NCBI RefSeq assembly: GCF_002026305.1
Contig: NZ_MVAB01000001.1
Span: 434,001 to 498,000 of the forward strand
From: Vagococcus martis
GTDB lineage: Bacteria; Bacillota; Bacilli; Lactobacillales; Vagococcaceae
Reading direction: 5' to 3'
DNA: 64,000 nt
Below the pieces are notes generated by a model, which saw nothing but the letters and a program-made list of their open reading frames with translations, had not been told where the DNA came from and did no database searches. Positions 1 to 8,619 of this stretch are shown here, one piece after another (position 1 is the stretch's first letter; every line of letters starts with the position of its first letter). The position numbers and the translations under genes were made by a program.

Positions 1-201
1 TTTAAAGATAAATTCAAGATATTTGGTAAGTTCTCCCAAGGAGTCATGAATGCCTTTAAATACTCCTATTCAAATGGTTTCTTAGAAGGCATTAATAATA
101 AAATTAAAGTGATTAAACGTGTGGCCTATGGCTATCGAAACTTTCTACTATTCAAACGACGTATCTTTTTGATTCAAAATCAAGTTTTTCAGGTTAAATA
201 A
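1..201 (+). CDS. ISL3-family transposase, C-terminal end (partial)
   Basis: The frame is open from the first base to a TAA at 199-201 and gives 66 residues. They match the end of ISL3-type DDE transposases as I remember them: a segment with NGFLEGINNKIK, holding the last catalytic Glu, then a basic stretch RVAYGYRNF and FKRRIF. The start lies outside the window, so whether the element is intact cannot be judged. It marks the left side of the accessory island. The weak inverted repeat just after the stop (about 206-228) may belong to the element end or be a terminator. Confidence 0.8.
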   Translation, partial: FKDKFKIFGKFSQGVMNAFKYSYSNGFLEGINNKIKVIKRVAYGYRNFLLFKRRIFLIQNQVFQVK

Positions 202-296
202 AAAAGCGAGAGAATTTCTTCCCTCACTTCAATTAATTCTATTTCATTTTTGAGACTTTTTCATCAATATTATTGTCCATCAACACGATTTGACAT

Positions 297-356
297 AGAA
301 TATAAAAGATATCTATCGAAGGATTATGTTCCCTCAATAGATATCTTTTATATTCT
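297..356. repeat. 20-bp perfect inverted repeat in a gene-free stretch
   Basis: The arms at 297-316 and 337-356 are exact reverse complements and enclose a 20-nt loop. There is no clear T-tract, so this may be a terminator, an element end or a cruciform. The stretch 202-739 otherwise shows only AT-rich sequence and a module starting near 461 that recurs in diverged form at about 2239 and 14619. I see no convincing gene here. Confidence 0.7.
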
Positions 357-739
357 ATTCAGTTATTGTCTATCTCTTAAATATACATCTTGTTATGAAA
401 GTATTTCTTCTTGAAGTATATTGCTAGTTCATTTCCTATACAAGACTTCCCAGTTATATTTTTATGTTTAAAGATAAATAAAATTACCCATCTCTCTACA
501 AATATTATAACAAATTTTTCTCCACTCGTCTGGTATTCTCTATCTGCTTCTCTTTGTCACAAAAAACAAGCATATTTTATCAATTTTATTTAACATTTGA
601 CAAGTTTAACATAAATCATGTTATAGCTTTCAGTTTTTCAAGTAACCTACTAATATAAAACTGTAGCTATATTTTCAAGTTCGTAATGTTTGATTTTTTT
701 CTATGATATCCATAGTACATTATATGGAATAAGTTTCAC

Positions 740-1138
740 TTAATTCTCAATTTGAAAACAACTTATATTTAAAGTTAATCCTGTTTGATTTAATAATTTT
801 ATTATCTGTGAGGAAAAAGAAAAATTACATTGGTCTTTATAAAATATGCCTAGAGATAAATCAAAATTTTGAACACCACAGGATTTTAATATATCTATAT
901 TTTCAGATAATAGTTCTATAAAATTTATTAAATAATCGTCTGAAAATTTATCTTGGTTAGAAAAAGGTGATAAAGAAGCACTACCGATAATTGACAATGT
1001 ATCTTTAAATTTTCCTATTAAAATTAAATCACCCACCTCTATCTTATTTTCGAATTTTAATTCGATTAATTTTTCAGCTTTATTAGGTGAAAAATCATTA
1101 CCAGAGACATGACAACAAATATCAATTTCATATGACAA
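740..1138 (-). CDS. DUF4279-like protein
   Basis: The product has 132 residues and starts at a TTG. The N-terminal segment with HVSGNDFSP and the C-terminal segment where a beta-strand-like DLSLGIFY is followed by a helix and LNISCFQ resemble DUF4279 proteins. These are small cytoplasmic proteins often found in toxin-immunity neighbourhoods; their biochemical role is unknown. The ribosome binding site is weak (GAGAAA), and no better ATG exists in frame nearby. The family call is from memory of the pattern and is moderate at best. Confidence 0.55.
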   Translation of the reverse strand: MSYEIDICCHVSGNDFSPNKAEKLIELKFENKIEVGDLILIGKFKDTLSIIGSASLSPFSNQDKFSDDYLINFIELLSENIDILKSCGVQNFDLSLGIFYKDQCNFSFSSQIIKLLNQTGLTLNISCFQIEN

Positions 1139-1369
1139 TTAAATTTCTCATTTCTATAAATTTATTTTTACTGCAATGTTCCAAATATCTAAAAAAGCAT
1201 AGATATGACTGATGATTATCTTATTTTTTTACGAAGAAAAATATCTAAATGTTAGTATTAAAAACTAAATAACTTGATATATTTTAAGTTATTTACAATA
1301 TTTAAGCTATTCTATTAAGTTAGATTAAAGTATTGCTTACTTATAACTCAGTACTTTTTTTAGAGTAGA

Positions 1370-1648
1370 CTAGTTCCAAGATTCAGAAGAAATTTTCAAT
1401 GTATCTCTTTTTTTGATTAATTTTAACATCCTTTTTTTATGTTCTTTTACTATTATAACCTCTTTTGAATTCCCTGCTAAATTAAATTTACTATATGGAC
1501 TATTTACTTTCAATTTCACATCTAAATATTTATCACAATAATCAATAAATAATTTATATTCTTTACATATTTCAGCTTTTTTTCTTCTTAATTTTGTATC
1601 ATAAATTTTTAATCCTATAAATGTTTTACTATACATTTTCAAATTCAT
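1370..1648 (-). CDS. hypothetical small basic protein
   Basis: The product has 92 residues, rich in Lys, and is not recognised. It contains the segments LRRKKAEICKEY and EHKKRMLKLIKKR, suggesting a helical, nucleic-acid- or protein-binding surface, but no named motif is visible. An AAAGGA sequence lies just upstream; the start could be the first ATG, a TTG six bases later, or ATG at codon 5. It stands alone between AT-rich gaps in the island. Confidence 0.4.
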   Translation of the reverse strand: MNLKMYSKTFIGLKIYDTKLRRKKAEICKEYKLFIDYCDKYLDVKLKVNSPYSKFNLAGNSKEVIIVKEHKKRMLKLIKKRDTLKISSESWN

Positions 1649-2352
1649 TTCCTTTTTATTCTATTTTGGGAAATTTTCACGTTCAACATCTATACTTATG
1701 CATCATAATCGAAAATAAATAGGTGTTAAATCTGGTAAAATATCTTTATCATAAACTAAATTAACTATTCCTGACTTTACATCCTAATCTATTGTTGTAA
1801 AATCAACATAAATATTTTTTCAATATTTCTTCATGATTTAGAAACTGTCTTCATGAACTGACTTTGTGTTAGTATGAATCAAAAAGAGGTACCTTAAATG
1901 GCTTAACCACCTGATTTACCAGATAAATAATGGTAGAAAATTCTATTCGTCTTACTTTTATATCTGTAATTATTAAGCAGTTTTTATTAAAAAAACAGCT
2001 TCTTAAAAAGATATTTACAATGTTGTCCATAAAATATACACTCTTTTTTATACATTAATTATATCATTGATTTACCTAAAAAAATACCTATCAAGGGATG
2101 ATGCCCCTTAATAGAGACTTTTCATACTAATATTTAATTATTATATACTTATTTAAGTCACTTTTTATGTATGTATTCTTTTTAGTTTTATTTCTTATCA
2201 GTTTACTTATCTATATATAACGTCCTACCAAAAATTTATATGTTTAAAGATAAATACAATTATCCAACTCTCTCTCAACTTGTTTGCTACTTTTTATCTG
2301 CTTATTTCCTTCACAAGAATTAGGAATATTTCATCTTCTATTAAAAATAGTT
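1649..2352. other. 700-bp gap with decayed copies of island modules
   Basis: No intact gene is seen. About 2010-2078 matches the start and upstream region of the DUF3784-type gene near 14457-14516; on the minus strand it still reads MDNIVNIF before the frame is lost. About 2239-2310 matches the module that also occurs near 461 and 14619. An imperfect palindrome lies near 2086-2112. The stretch looks like leftovers from earlier duplications. Confidence 0.6.
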
Positions 2353-2574
2353 TTAACATTCTGTTCCTTCAGTTAATAATTGTAATTCAGATGTTAATTT
2401 TAAGTATTTTTCAAACTTCTCACTTGTTTCCTTATCTAAATTTTTCACATCACTATTTTCAGCAATTTCATGAACTGAATCAACATATATCTTAGTTAAT
2501 TTTTCTAATTTCTCAAACGTATTATCATAATAATAAAAATAATTTTTTCCATCTTCTTTTTTTACTAATTTCAT

Positions 2575-3633
2575 TTGTCAAATTAAGCTAGACAAAATAT
2601 CGTTGTCTACATAACTCAAAAATACTTCCAATGGTGTTTTATAGTTTAATGATTTTCTAGGAATATTATTTCTTTTAGAAGCGATAGATTGGATAAAAGA
2701 TTCCTCAACTTTGTTGAAATCCATTTGTTTAGGTAATCCATCTTTACGTAATAACCCATTAGAGTTTTCATTTAAGCCACGTTGTGATGGTGTTCCTGGA
2801 TCGGCAAAATAAATATCAATATCATTTAGATTGCTGATTGATTTCCAATTAGAAAATTCTTTACCACAATCGAATGTGATTGATTTAAATAGATGGCATG
2901 GAAACTTTTTAAACCAATTATTTAAACTATTTTCGATATCTATTGCTCGTCTGCCTATTGGTTTTAACGTAATAATCACTTTCGATAGTCTTTCAACGAG
3001 TGTGATAACAGCACTTTTATGATCTTTTCCAACAATTGTGTCACCTTCAAGGTGACCAAATTCATTATTAAAGAGTTGATAGTCCTTATTACGTTGATGG
3101 ATGGTTCTTTTAAAGGCTTGTTTACCTCTTTTTTCTTTATAACCATTCGCTTTCCTTTTACCTTTCATAGGTAATGCGGTCAAATCAAACAGTCCTTGCT
3201 TAAATAATCTATAAAGAGTACTGATAGAACATGAGATAGGAAACTCAGCACGACCAATAATGACATCTGGAGTCCATCCTTGAACAACCTTCTTTTGAAT
3301 GTATTCTGTTTCATTATCAGATAAAGAAATAGGACGCCTGCCACAATTCTTTTTATTATTTTTGTATCTTTTATAGTAATCTAGTGCAGATAATCCCTCA
3401 TCAAAAGCTTTGTAAACATTATAGATAGTCTGTTTTGCTCGTTTCAATTGTTTCGCAACGTATGTTCCTTTTTTATTTTGATGGTAATAAGCTTCTATCA
3501 AAACTAGCTCGTCTGTAGTAAGATGTGTATAGGTCATTTGTGATCACTCTCCTTGTTTTCTTTGGTTGGAAATACAATTTGAGTGTATCACAAATGATTT
3601 TTTAGTTGTCTAGCTTAATTTTACAATCGGCGT
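2575..3633 (-). mobile_element. IS30-family insertion sequence, copy 1
   Basis: About 1.06 kb with one transposase gene. The ends carry imperfect inverted repeats sharing AAATTAAGCTAGACAA. The sequence from the left inverted repeat through the right end (to about 3633) appears identical to 16311-17369. A CAT on each side (2572-2574 and 3636-3638) may be the target duplication; removing the element at that point rejoins the split host gene in frame. The exact outer ends are uncertain by a few bases. Confidence 0.85.
2578..3537 (-). CDS. IS30-family transposase
   Basis: A 319-residue DDE transposase. An N-terminal helix-turn-helix (TTDELVLIEAYYHQNKKGTY onward, with RAKQTIYNVYKA as recognition region) is followed by an integrase core. 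Catalytic residues are visible as the Asp in GHLEGDTIVG, the Asp in ITFDCGKEF and the Glu in NENSNGLLR. The length suits the family. The same protein, without a single residue change, is encoded at 16314-17273, so at least one copy moved or was duplicated recently. Confidence 0.93.
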   Translation of the reverse strand: MTYTHLTTDELVLIEAYYHQNKKGTYVAKQLKRAKQTIYNVYKAFDEGLSALDYYKRYKNNKKNCGRRPISLSDNETEYIQKKVVQGWTPDVIIGRAEFPISCSISTLYRLFKQGLFDLTALPMKGKRKANGYKEKRGKQAFKRTIHQRNKDYQLFNNEFGHLEGDTIVGKDHKSAVITLVERLSKVIITLKPIGRRAIDIENSLNNWFKKFPCHLFKSITFDCGKEFSNWKSISNLNDIDIYFADPGTPSQRGLNENSNGLLRKDGLPKQMDFNKVEESFIQSIASKRNNIPRKSLNYKTPLEVFLSYVDNDILSSLI

Positions 3634-3962
3634 AACATTAAATTTTCTTCTTTATTCGCTTTTATCCTATTACTTAATCCTTGTAACAAACCTAGTCTTT
3701 TCTCACCATTTTTATTAATCATCACTTTTTTCAATGATTTATCTTTATACAATTCATCCCACAACAAATCAAAGGTCGCACCGTCTTTAAACTTATCCTT
3801 TAAAATTACAGGTAACTTTTCTCTAATCATTTCTGTCGTACTAACTTCTTTTTTAACCATATCATCCATCCTTTTCTTTAAGTGTGTGGATGATACCTTC
3901 ATTTTATGACTTTTTCAACTTTTCATTAGTTGTTTCTAAATCAAAACTGAATAAACAAACCA

Positions 3963-4532
3963 CTATTCGGTCACAACATTTGTTAAACTATAAGGAATAT
4001 AATCTGATAACCAAACCTTCTCATTTCCTCGATAAAAATTCATCCCATGTGATACTGCCTTTTCAGTATCAATCGCTAAAATTATCGGGGTTTCTGTTTT
4101 TCTTTTCCCTACCATTATTGCTGTATCAATATCTTCTGATAAGTGAACATATTGTCTATTCATAGGCTTAACACCTTGCATTTTTATTTGTTCCAAAGAT
4201 TCTATAGATGTTCCATGATAAAGAATACTAGGTGGAGTTTCGGATAATTTTTTAATTTTTTGTGGAATAGAATGTCCATAAAATGCTCTTATTTTATTAT
4301 TTATAATCTCGTGCCTTTTCTTTTCAGAATGCTCTATCATATAATCTAAATCTGCTAATCCGATAAATTCTTTCGACTTTTTCTTATTTAATGCATCCAA
4401 CAACTGACTGACCGATACCCATCCTTCCTCATCTAATTCCAATTCAAATTCCCATGGGGCATGTCTCAATGCATAGGACACTTCCTTACTTAACTCATTA
4501 TAGTTTATTTTTTGACCCATTTTTTCAATCAC
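3963..4532 (-). CDS. kptA: RNA 2'-phosphotransferase, Tpt1/KptA family
   Basis: A 189-residue protein that should transfer an internal RNA 2'-phosphate to NAD+, releasing ADP-ribose 1'',2''-cyclic phosphate. Family landmarks are in order: SYALRHAP, the LDEEGWVSV winged-helix part, RAFYGHS, LYHGTS, and RQYVHLSED in the ADP-ribosyltransferase-like half. The Arg-His-Arg-Arg set expected of active enzymes appears present. The start may be GTG at 4532 or ATG four codons later. It lies inside a row of immunity-like genes, so a role in RNA repair or in countering an RNA- or NAD-targeting toxin is possible but unproven. Confidence 0.88.
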   Translation of the reverse strand: MIEKMGQKINYNELSKEVSYALRHAPWEFELELDEEGWVSVSQLLDALNKKKSKEFIGLADLDYMIEHSEKKRHEIINNKIRAFYGHSIPQKIKKLSETPPSILYHGTSIESLEQIKMQGVKPMNRQYVHLSEDIDTAIMVGKRKTETPIILAIDTEKAVSHGMNFYRGNEKVWLSDYIPYSLTNVVTE

Positions 4533-4580
4533 CTAATCCTTCTAATATTTTTATCAATTTCAATTATTAGTGTCACGCAT

Positions 4581-5027
4581 CTATAACACCCACGGTAAAC
4601 TAATTTCTAAATAAACTTGTATTAACGGACTAATTTTTTGATTTGTTTTTATAAAAATAACATCACTAACATCAAATATAATATTCTGTTTTTTAAGTCT
4701 AGAAACTTCATTAGTTAAATCAATGATTGTTTCATTTTCAGGAATCATTTTAATAACTTTTCCTACTACAAGATAGAAGCTAGCATATAAATGCTTCTTT
4801 CTACTATCCTCAAAAAATTCCATCACTTCATTTGCTTTTTCTGGATTAATACATAATTCTTTAAACAATTTATTTAATTCAGATGGAAATCTATTACAAC
4901 AATAAACATAGTTTTGACAATAATCACATGGACATATTTTATTAACTACATCTTTTTTGTCATAAAATAACTGTGTTCGATATTCATCTATTCCTATAGT
5001 TTTTTCTCCTATTTGAATATACTTCAA
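4581..5027 (-). CDS. hypothetical protein with cysteine cluster
   Basis: The product has 148 residues and a TTG start behind AAGGAG. A cluster of cysteines at residues 32, 34, 37, 43 and 44 (CPCDYCQNYVYCC) may bind a metal. The rest is helical with a final beta-rich segment ending ISLPWVL. I do not recognise the family; similar Cys-rich small proteins occur in immunity-gene arrays. It reads in the same direction as kptA and the DUF1266 gene (18-bp gap) and may share a transcript with them. Confidence 0.6.
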   Translation of the reverse strand: MKYIQIGEKTIGIDEYRTQLFYDKKDVVNKICPCDYCQNYVYCCNRFPSELNKLFKELCINPEKANEVMEFFEDSRKKHLYASFYLVVGKVIKMIPENETIIDLTNEVSRLKKQNIIFDVSDVIFIKTNQKISPLIQVYLEISLPWVL

Positions 5028-5045
5028 TTATCTTGTCTCCTTATA

Positions 5046-5801
5046 TTATAATTGATAAGTCTCTAACGGAAACTGAACCCATGGACTTCCAAATTTAAAG
5101 GTTAAATTATAAATCGTATTATCTGTTTGTTTAATAGCCTTCTTTTCACTATTAATTAATCCATCTTCTCGTAGATAATCATCTCCAAACTCATCCCAGT
5201 TTTTATACCTTTTTTGAACATCAGGCAACAATTCTGAAAAAATCTTTAAAGACTTCTCTTTGGGCAACCCGTTAAACTCAACACCTGATACTAAAGTTGA
5301 GGCAGCTGCACTAAGTGACCATGCTGGTAATAATTTACCTTCCTTAAAACATATCAATTCTTCTGGTTGATACTTAGGTTTTATATTCTCTAAAGAATGT
5401 AATGAAATGCCTACACCTAATAAGAAACTTTGCGTAATAGACAACACATCTTCTTCATTCTCAATATCAAAACTTCCTTCTTGTTGATTCTTTAATCGTT
5501 CAATATCCGATTCATTTAATTCATCTAAGTAACCATATTTATACAGATGAACAGGTATCACATCTTCTTCTTTCAACTCTCTACTACTTTTAAAAAGACT
5601 AAACCAATCCATAAAGGCTGTCGTTCTAAATGGAGCGGCTAAAGAGGTACCAAATCTTTCTTCCTGTGATATTTCAGATAATTTATTTAAGACATCTATA
5701 TTCCTATTTTTTTCCTTCTCTTGTTCTTCTTTTAATTCTTCTTTAGCTTCTTCAACGCCTTCTTGAAACGCTTCTTTTATTTCTTTTAAAAATTTAAACA
5801 T
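5046..5801 (-). CDS. DUF1266-domain protein, copy 1
   Basis: The product has 251 residues. Residues 1-40 are a charged, Glu/Lys-rich helix (EAFQEGVEEAKEELKEE). The C-terminal half fits DUF1266: LPAWSLSAAA, then a segment ending KRYKNWDEFGDDYL, the place of the family's characteristic SWxEFGxxYL. A GGAGGAG ribosome site precedes the ATG. The paralogue at 18679-19428 is nearly identical apart from a few substitutions and the last residues. The function of DUF1266 is not established; the setting suggests immunity or contact-dependent cargo. Confidence 0.8.
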   Translation of the reverse strand: MFKFLKEIKEAFQEGVEEAKEELKEEQEKEKNRNIDVLNKLSEISQEERFGTSLAAPFRTTAFMDWFSLFKSSRELKEEDVIPVHLYKYGYLDELNESDIERLKNQQEGSFDIENEEDVLSITQSFLLGVGISLHSLENIKPKYQPEELICFKEGKLLPAWSLSAAASTLVSGVEFNGLPKEKSLKIFSELLPDVQKRYKNWDEFGDDYLREDGLINSEKKAIKQTDNTIYNLTFKFGSPWVQFPLETYQL

Positions 5802-5828
5802 TCATGACTCCTCCATTAATTCTCATTA

Positions 5829-6248
5829 CTAATCTATAATAGGTGATTCAAAAGAAAGAGAGATTTTATTACCCGTAACAATTGATTTGATTACACTTAT
5901 TTCTAGGTACTTCTTATTTTCTGTGAAGTATTTATATGTATAACTTACACCATCTTTACCATTTATTTTAGATTTTCTTATATTTAATTCATCTAAGCTT
6001 CTCATATACTCTTCCACTACTTCGTCAGGTATATCTTCGTAATAAACTATTTCCTTCAAATCATTATTATCAGCTTTTTTAGATTCTTTGAAATACTTTT
6101 TTAAAGGTTCTTTAAATTTATCATCGGGTATGTTATCTTTTATACTATCAGTTATGCTTATAATGTCGTTACTAGCTGGTTGATATTGGTTATATCCGAC
6201 TACTAATAATAATAATATTATAAATATCAGTGCAATGACTTTTTTCAA
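5829..6248 (-). CDS. hypothetical membrane-anchored protein
   Basis: I place the start at TTG (6246-6248) because GAGGAG sits at the right distance upstream (6257-6262); the longer frame to 6305 has no ribosome site. The 139-residue product begins with a hydrophobic helix, KKVIALIFIILLLLVVGY, followed by an extracytoplasmic charged domain. No family is recognised. It follows the secreted-type gene at 6334-6789 and precedes the DUF1266 gene. It belongs to a 2.8-kb block that is absent between the corresponding genes of copy 2. Confidence 0.55.
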   Translation of the reverse strand: MKKVIALIFIILLLLVVGYNQYQPASNDIISITDSIKDNIPDDKFKEPLKKYFKESKKADNNDLKEIVYYEDIPDEVVEEYMRSLDELNIRKSKINGKDGVSYTYKYFTENKKYLEISVIKSIVTGNKISLSFESPIID

Positions 6249-6333
6249 TGTGCAGCTCCTCTTTTGGCAATTATGTAATTTTTTATGAATAGTAGATTTC
6301 ATCACTTATTTGATGGCTAATTATACCTGCTTG

Positions 6334-6789
6334 TCAATCATATTCTGTCAATAAATCGAACACTTTATCAAAATTACGTGGTTGTTTGTTCCCACCTACT
6401 ATTTTTTTATTACCATTCTCAAATTTGATGACTAAAGACCATTCAGGCACACCAAAAATATTACTTTTATACTCTTTTTTCCAACGTAATACTCCTGAAT
6501 GTTTAAATTTATCTTCATAATTTTCAATATTTTTAATTTTATATGTTTTAAATTGTTCGCTAGGTATCTTATCACTAGTCATTGGATTACCACCTTTTCT
6601 AGCATTTGGATTTTCATACTCTTTAGCTGTTCCAGTCTTCAAATCAACACATATCTCAGTTATTATGACTCCATAAGTTGACTTAGTATAACTAATTTCT
6701 TTGATTTTTTGAGATTCACTATTCCCCTTACTTTCATATATCTGAAAAAATAAAAATAAAACTATTATAAATATTATCACTTTTTTCAT
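6334..6789 (-). CDS. hypothetical exported/membrane-anchored protein
   Basis: The product has 151 residues, starting ATG behind AGGAG. An N-terminal hydrophobic stretch (VIIFIIVLFLFFQIY) acts as signal or anchor without a lipobox. The exported part ends with WSLVIKFENGNKKIVGGNKQP and a short helix, a pattern I have seen in small lipoproteins and immunity proteins. No firm family. It is the second of two adjacent anchored proteins, which might protect against toxins acting from outside the membrane. Confidence 0.55.
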   Translation of the reverse strand: MKKVIIFIIVLFLFFQIYESKGNSESQKIKEISYTKSTYGVIITEICVDLKTGTAKEYENPNARKGGNPMTSDKIPSEQFKTYKIKNIENYEDKFKHSGVLRWKKEYKSNIFGVPEWSLVIKFENGNKKIVGGNKQPRNFDKVFDLLTEYD

Positions 6790-6959
6790 ATTATTCTCCT
6801 ACTTATTAAGTATACAAAACATCAAATGTTCTGCCACCTTTAAAATTACCCCTGAGAGTCTCTGATAACTTTTCTCTAATCAAATTCTATTGCACTAATG
6901 TCCTTTCGACTCTAGTTTATGAATGATAGCTTCATTACCAGTTATTCTCAATATTTCAA

Positions 6960-7634
6960 CTACTTTTCTAGAATTAATTTTATCCCTTTATCATTAATTT
7001 CTTTTTCAAAACTATGAAATCTAATTCCTACATACTCACCTATTTTTTTTAGTCTCGAGTAATCATTATCCTTAATAATAAAAAGATGATAACAATCATT
7101 TTCTGTATTCCAATTTATTAAAGTAAAGTGTTTTTCTTTTAGATATTTATTAATTTTATATAACACTTCATCAGTAAAGTCATCATTCGAAATCACAACC
7201 TCTGAAAGGTTTAAATGATAGTTTTTTCGTCGAATACTTTTACTCAGACAATAAATTATGTCTTCAGCTTCCTCTTTCCAATCAATATATGCACCAAAAT
7301 CAAATAACGTATCCTATCTCGTCAACCAATATGCTGTTATCAAATCTGGATGTTGAATAGTTGAAAAACCAATTTCTTCTAACCGTTCATCATACTTATA
7401 GTCAAATCGTTCAGGATGATTAACAAGTAATTTTATACTAGTAACTACGTCATCATCATTTTCTGTTAATATTCTAGTAATATCTATTAATGGTGAATAA
7501 TCAGTGCTTGTTTCATTACTTATTTCATTACTTATGTTAATATCATGTATTACATTAATTTTATTAGATTTCTTGTATCTACTACGTATATATATCAGCA
7601 AAATTATAATTAACGCGACAATACTCACTTTCAT
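6960..7634 (-). pseudogene. hypothetical protein gene interrupted by one in-frame TAG
   Basis: A first part (7317-7634, 106 residues with an N-terminal membrane helix) ends at TAG (7314-7316). The same frame continues unbroken for another 117 codons to 6960: DTLFDFGAYIDWKEEAED and so on, closing with KGIKLILEK. One nonsense change therefore splits a protein of about 224 residues. The shape of the second part (FDFGAYIDWKEE, then LINWNTENDCYHLF) recalls DUF6630-like proteins, but this is a weak resemblance. Downstream ATG 7194-7196 could give only a 78-residue fragment. Confidence 0.75.
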
Positions 7635-7856
7635 ATAATATATCTACCTTCCTTTTTAACTAGAGATTTACTTTGTTTTTTTATAAAATAATCCCCTAAA
7701 AAATTATATTTATTCTATTATTTCATATCCTAATATAGCAACTAAATTGAAATTTTTAATTAAATCTATAGCTATAAATCTTTATTTGTATAGCTGTCAT
7801 CCATTTACTTAACATATTATCTTCTGATAAAATGATATTTATTCCCATCTACCAAT

Positions 7857-8042
7857 CTATGAATCATACTTTTTAAAATCTTCCATATCAGTGAATCCTG
7901 ATGTTATCAAAGAAACTTCGAGCCTATTATCATAATCTGTTGAAAAATGGAGTCCATTATTAGTTAATAATGCCTCACCATATACTTTGTGTTCATATAC
8001 AGCACCTAAATCAGTTTCACAATTTTTATTATAGTTATACAC
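7857..8042 (-). pseudogene. fragment of a hypothetical gene, probably frameshifted
   Basis: The 61-codon frame starts with GTG and lacks a spaced ribosome site. Just upstream, in another frame, about 8043-8120 encodes a plausible continuous stretch (KKVKKENFFENDINLDSF, then TTNQLFESE) with no start of its own. The two parts may be one gene with a frameshift near 8040. The visible end reads VSLITSGFTDMEDFKKYDS. No family is recognised. Confidence 0.4.
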
Positions 8043-8205
8043 TCCGATTCAAATAACTGATTCGTAGTAAACGAATCTAAATTAATATCATTTTCAAAAA
8101 AATTTTCTTTTTTTACTTTTTTGAAAATGAATATAAATGGTATCTATCTTGCGTTTCTTTTTTATAAATACTTACCATTGTGGAAAGTAAAATAGGTACG
8201 TCGTT

Positions 8206-8544
8206 TTAATTTAGTATGACTTCCTTAATTTTCTTGTACTTATTCTGTGCTTTTTTTCTTCGATACCCTGCATCAATTATATGAGAACCAACAAGAGTAG
8301 AATTATTATTTTTTTCAATTCTATAAACATAAATAATAACCTTATAAGGCATAAAAGGTGTTGAGAGTGGAGCGTGATTAAACCTAACCACCCCATTTTT
8401 CGTTCTAAAATGTCCACGTTTATAAATTTTTGTCAAACTTATTTTAAAGTTATGTTCAAACTTACTATATTTTTTTGTAAAGACAGGATATCCTATAATA
8501 ATTAATCCTTCTTTATTTTTAACTGGATTACAAAATAAAATCAT
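8206..8544 (-). CDS. hypothetical protein, possibly damaged at its 5' end
   Basis: The product has 112 basic residues (GHFRTKNGVVRFNHAP, YRRKKAQNKYKKIKE). The frame stays open upstream to about 8589 and would add a hydrophobic helix (LLFLSIVLFPLFLMILFC), which suits a signal or anchor. No start codon stands behind the good AAGGAG site near 8600, where the frame meets a TAA. A small indel may have removed the original start. No family is recognised. Confidence 0.4.
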   Translation of the reverse strand: MILFCNPVKNKEGLIIIGYPVFTKKYSKFEHNFKISLTKIYKRGHFRTKNGVVRFNHAPLSTPFMPYKVIIYVYRIEKNNNSTLVGSHIIDAGYRRKKAQNKYKKIKEVILN

Positions 8545-8619
8545 TAAAAAAAGTGGGAAAAGAACTATACTTAAAAATAATAATATAAATTACAAAATTA
8601 ATTTCTCCTTCCCTAAAAT

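Larger units (their letters stand above)
2353..3902 (-). pseudogene. hypothetical alpha-helical/winged-helix-like protein gene, split by IS30 element
   Basis: Two pieces of one gene flank the insertion sequence: 3639-3902 encodes the N-terminal part (VKKEVSTTEMIREKLP to KANKEENL) and 2353-2574 the C-terminal part (KKEDGKNYFYYYDN onward). The paralogue at 17382-17845 has the two parts joined, which proves the split. The pattern of helix, short loop, basic helix (GLLQGLSNRIKANK) and then DGKNYFYYY hints at a winged-helix fold, but I do not recognise the family. The two paralogues differ completely after about VDSVHEI plus ten residues. Confidence 0.8.

Noticed and set aside
411-593. 60-codon plus-strand frame in the left gap
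   Set aside because: Low-complexity, no ribosome site, and the DNA is part of a repeated non-coding module.
2280-2495. 71-codon plus-strand frame
   Set aside because: It overlaps the C-terminal fragment of the split gene on the other strand, which is supported by a paralogue.
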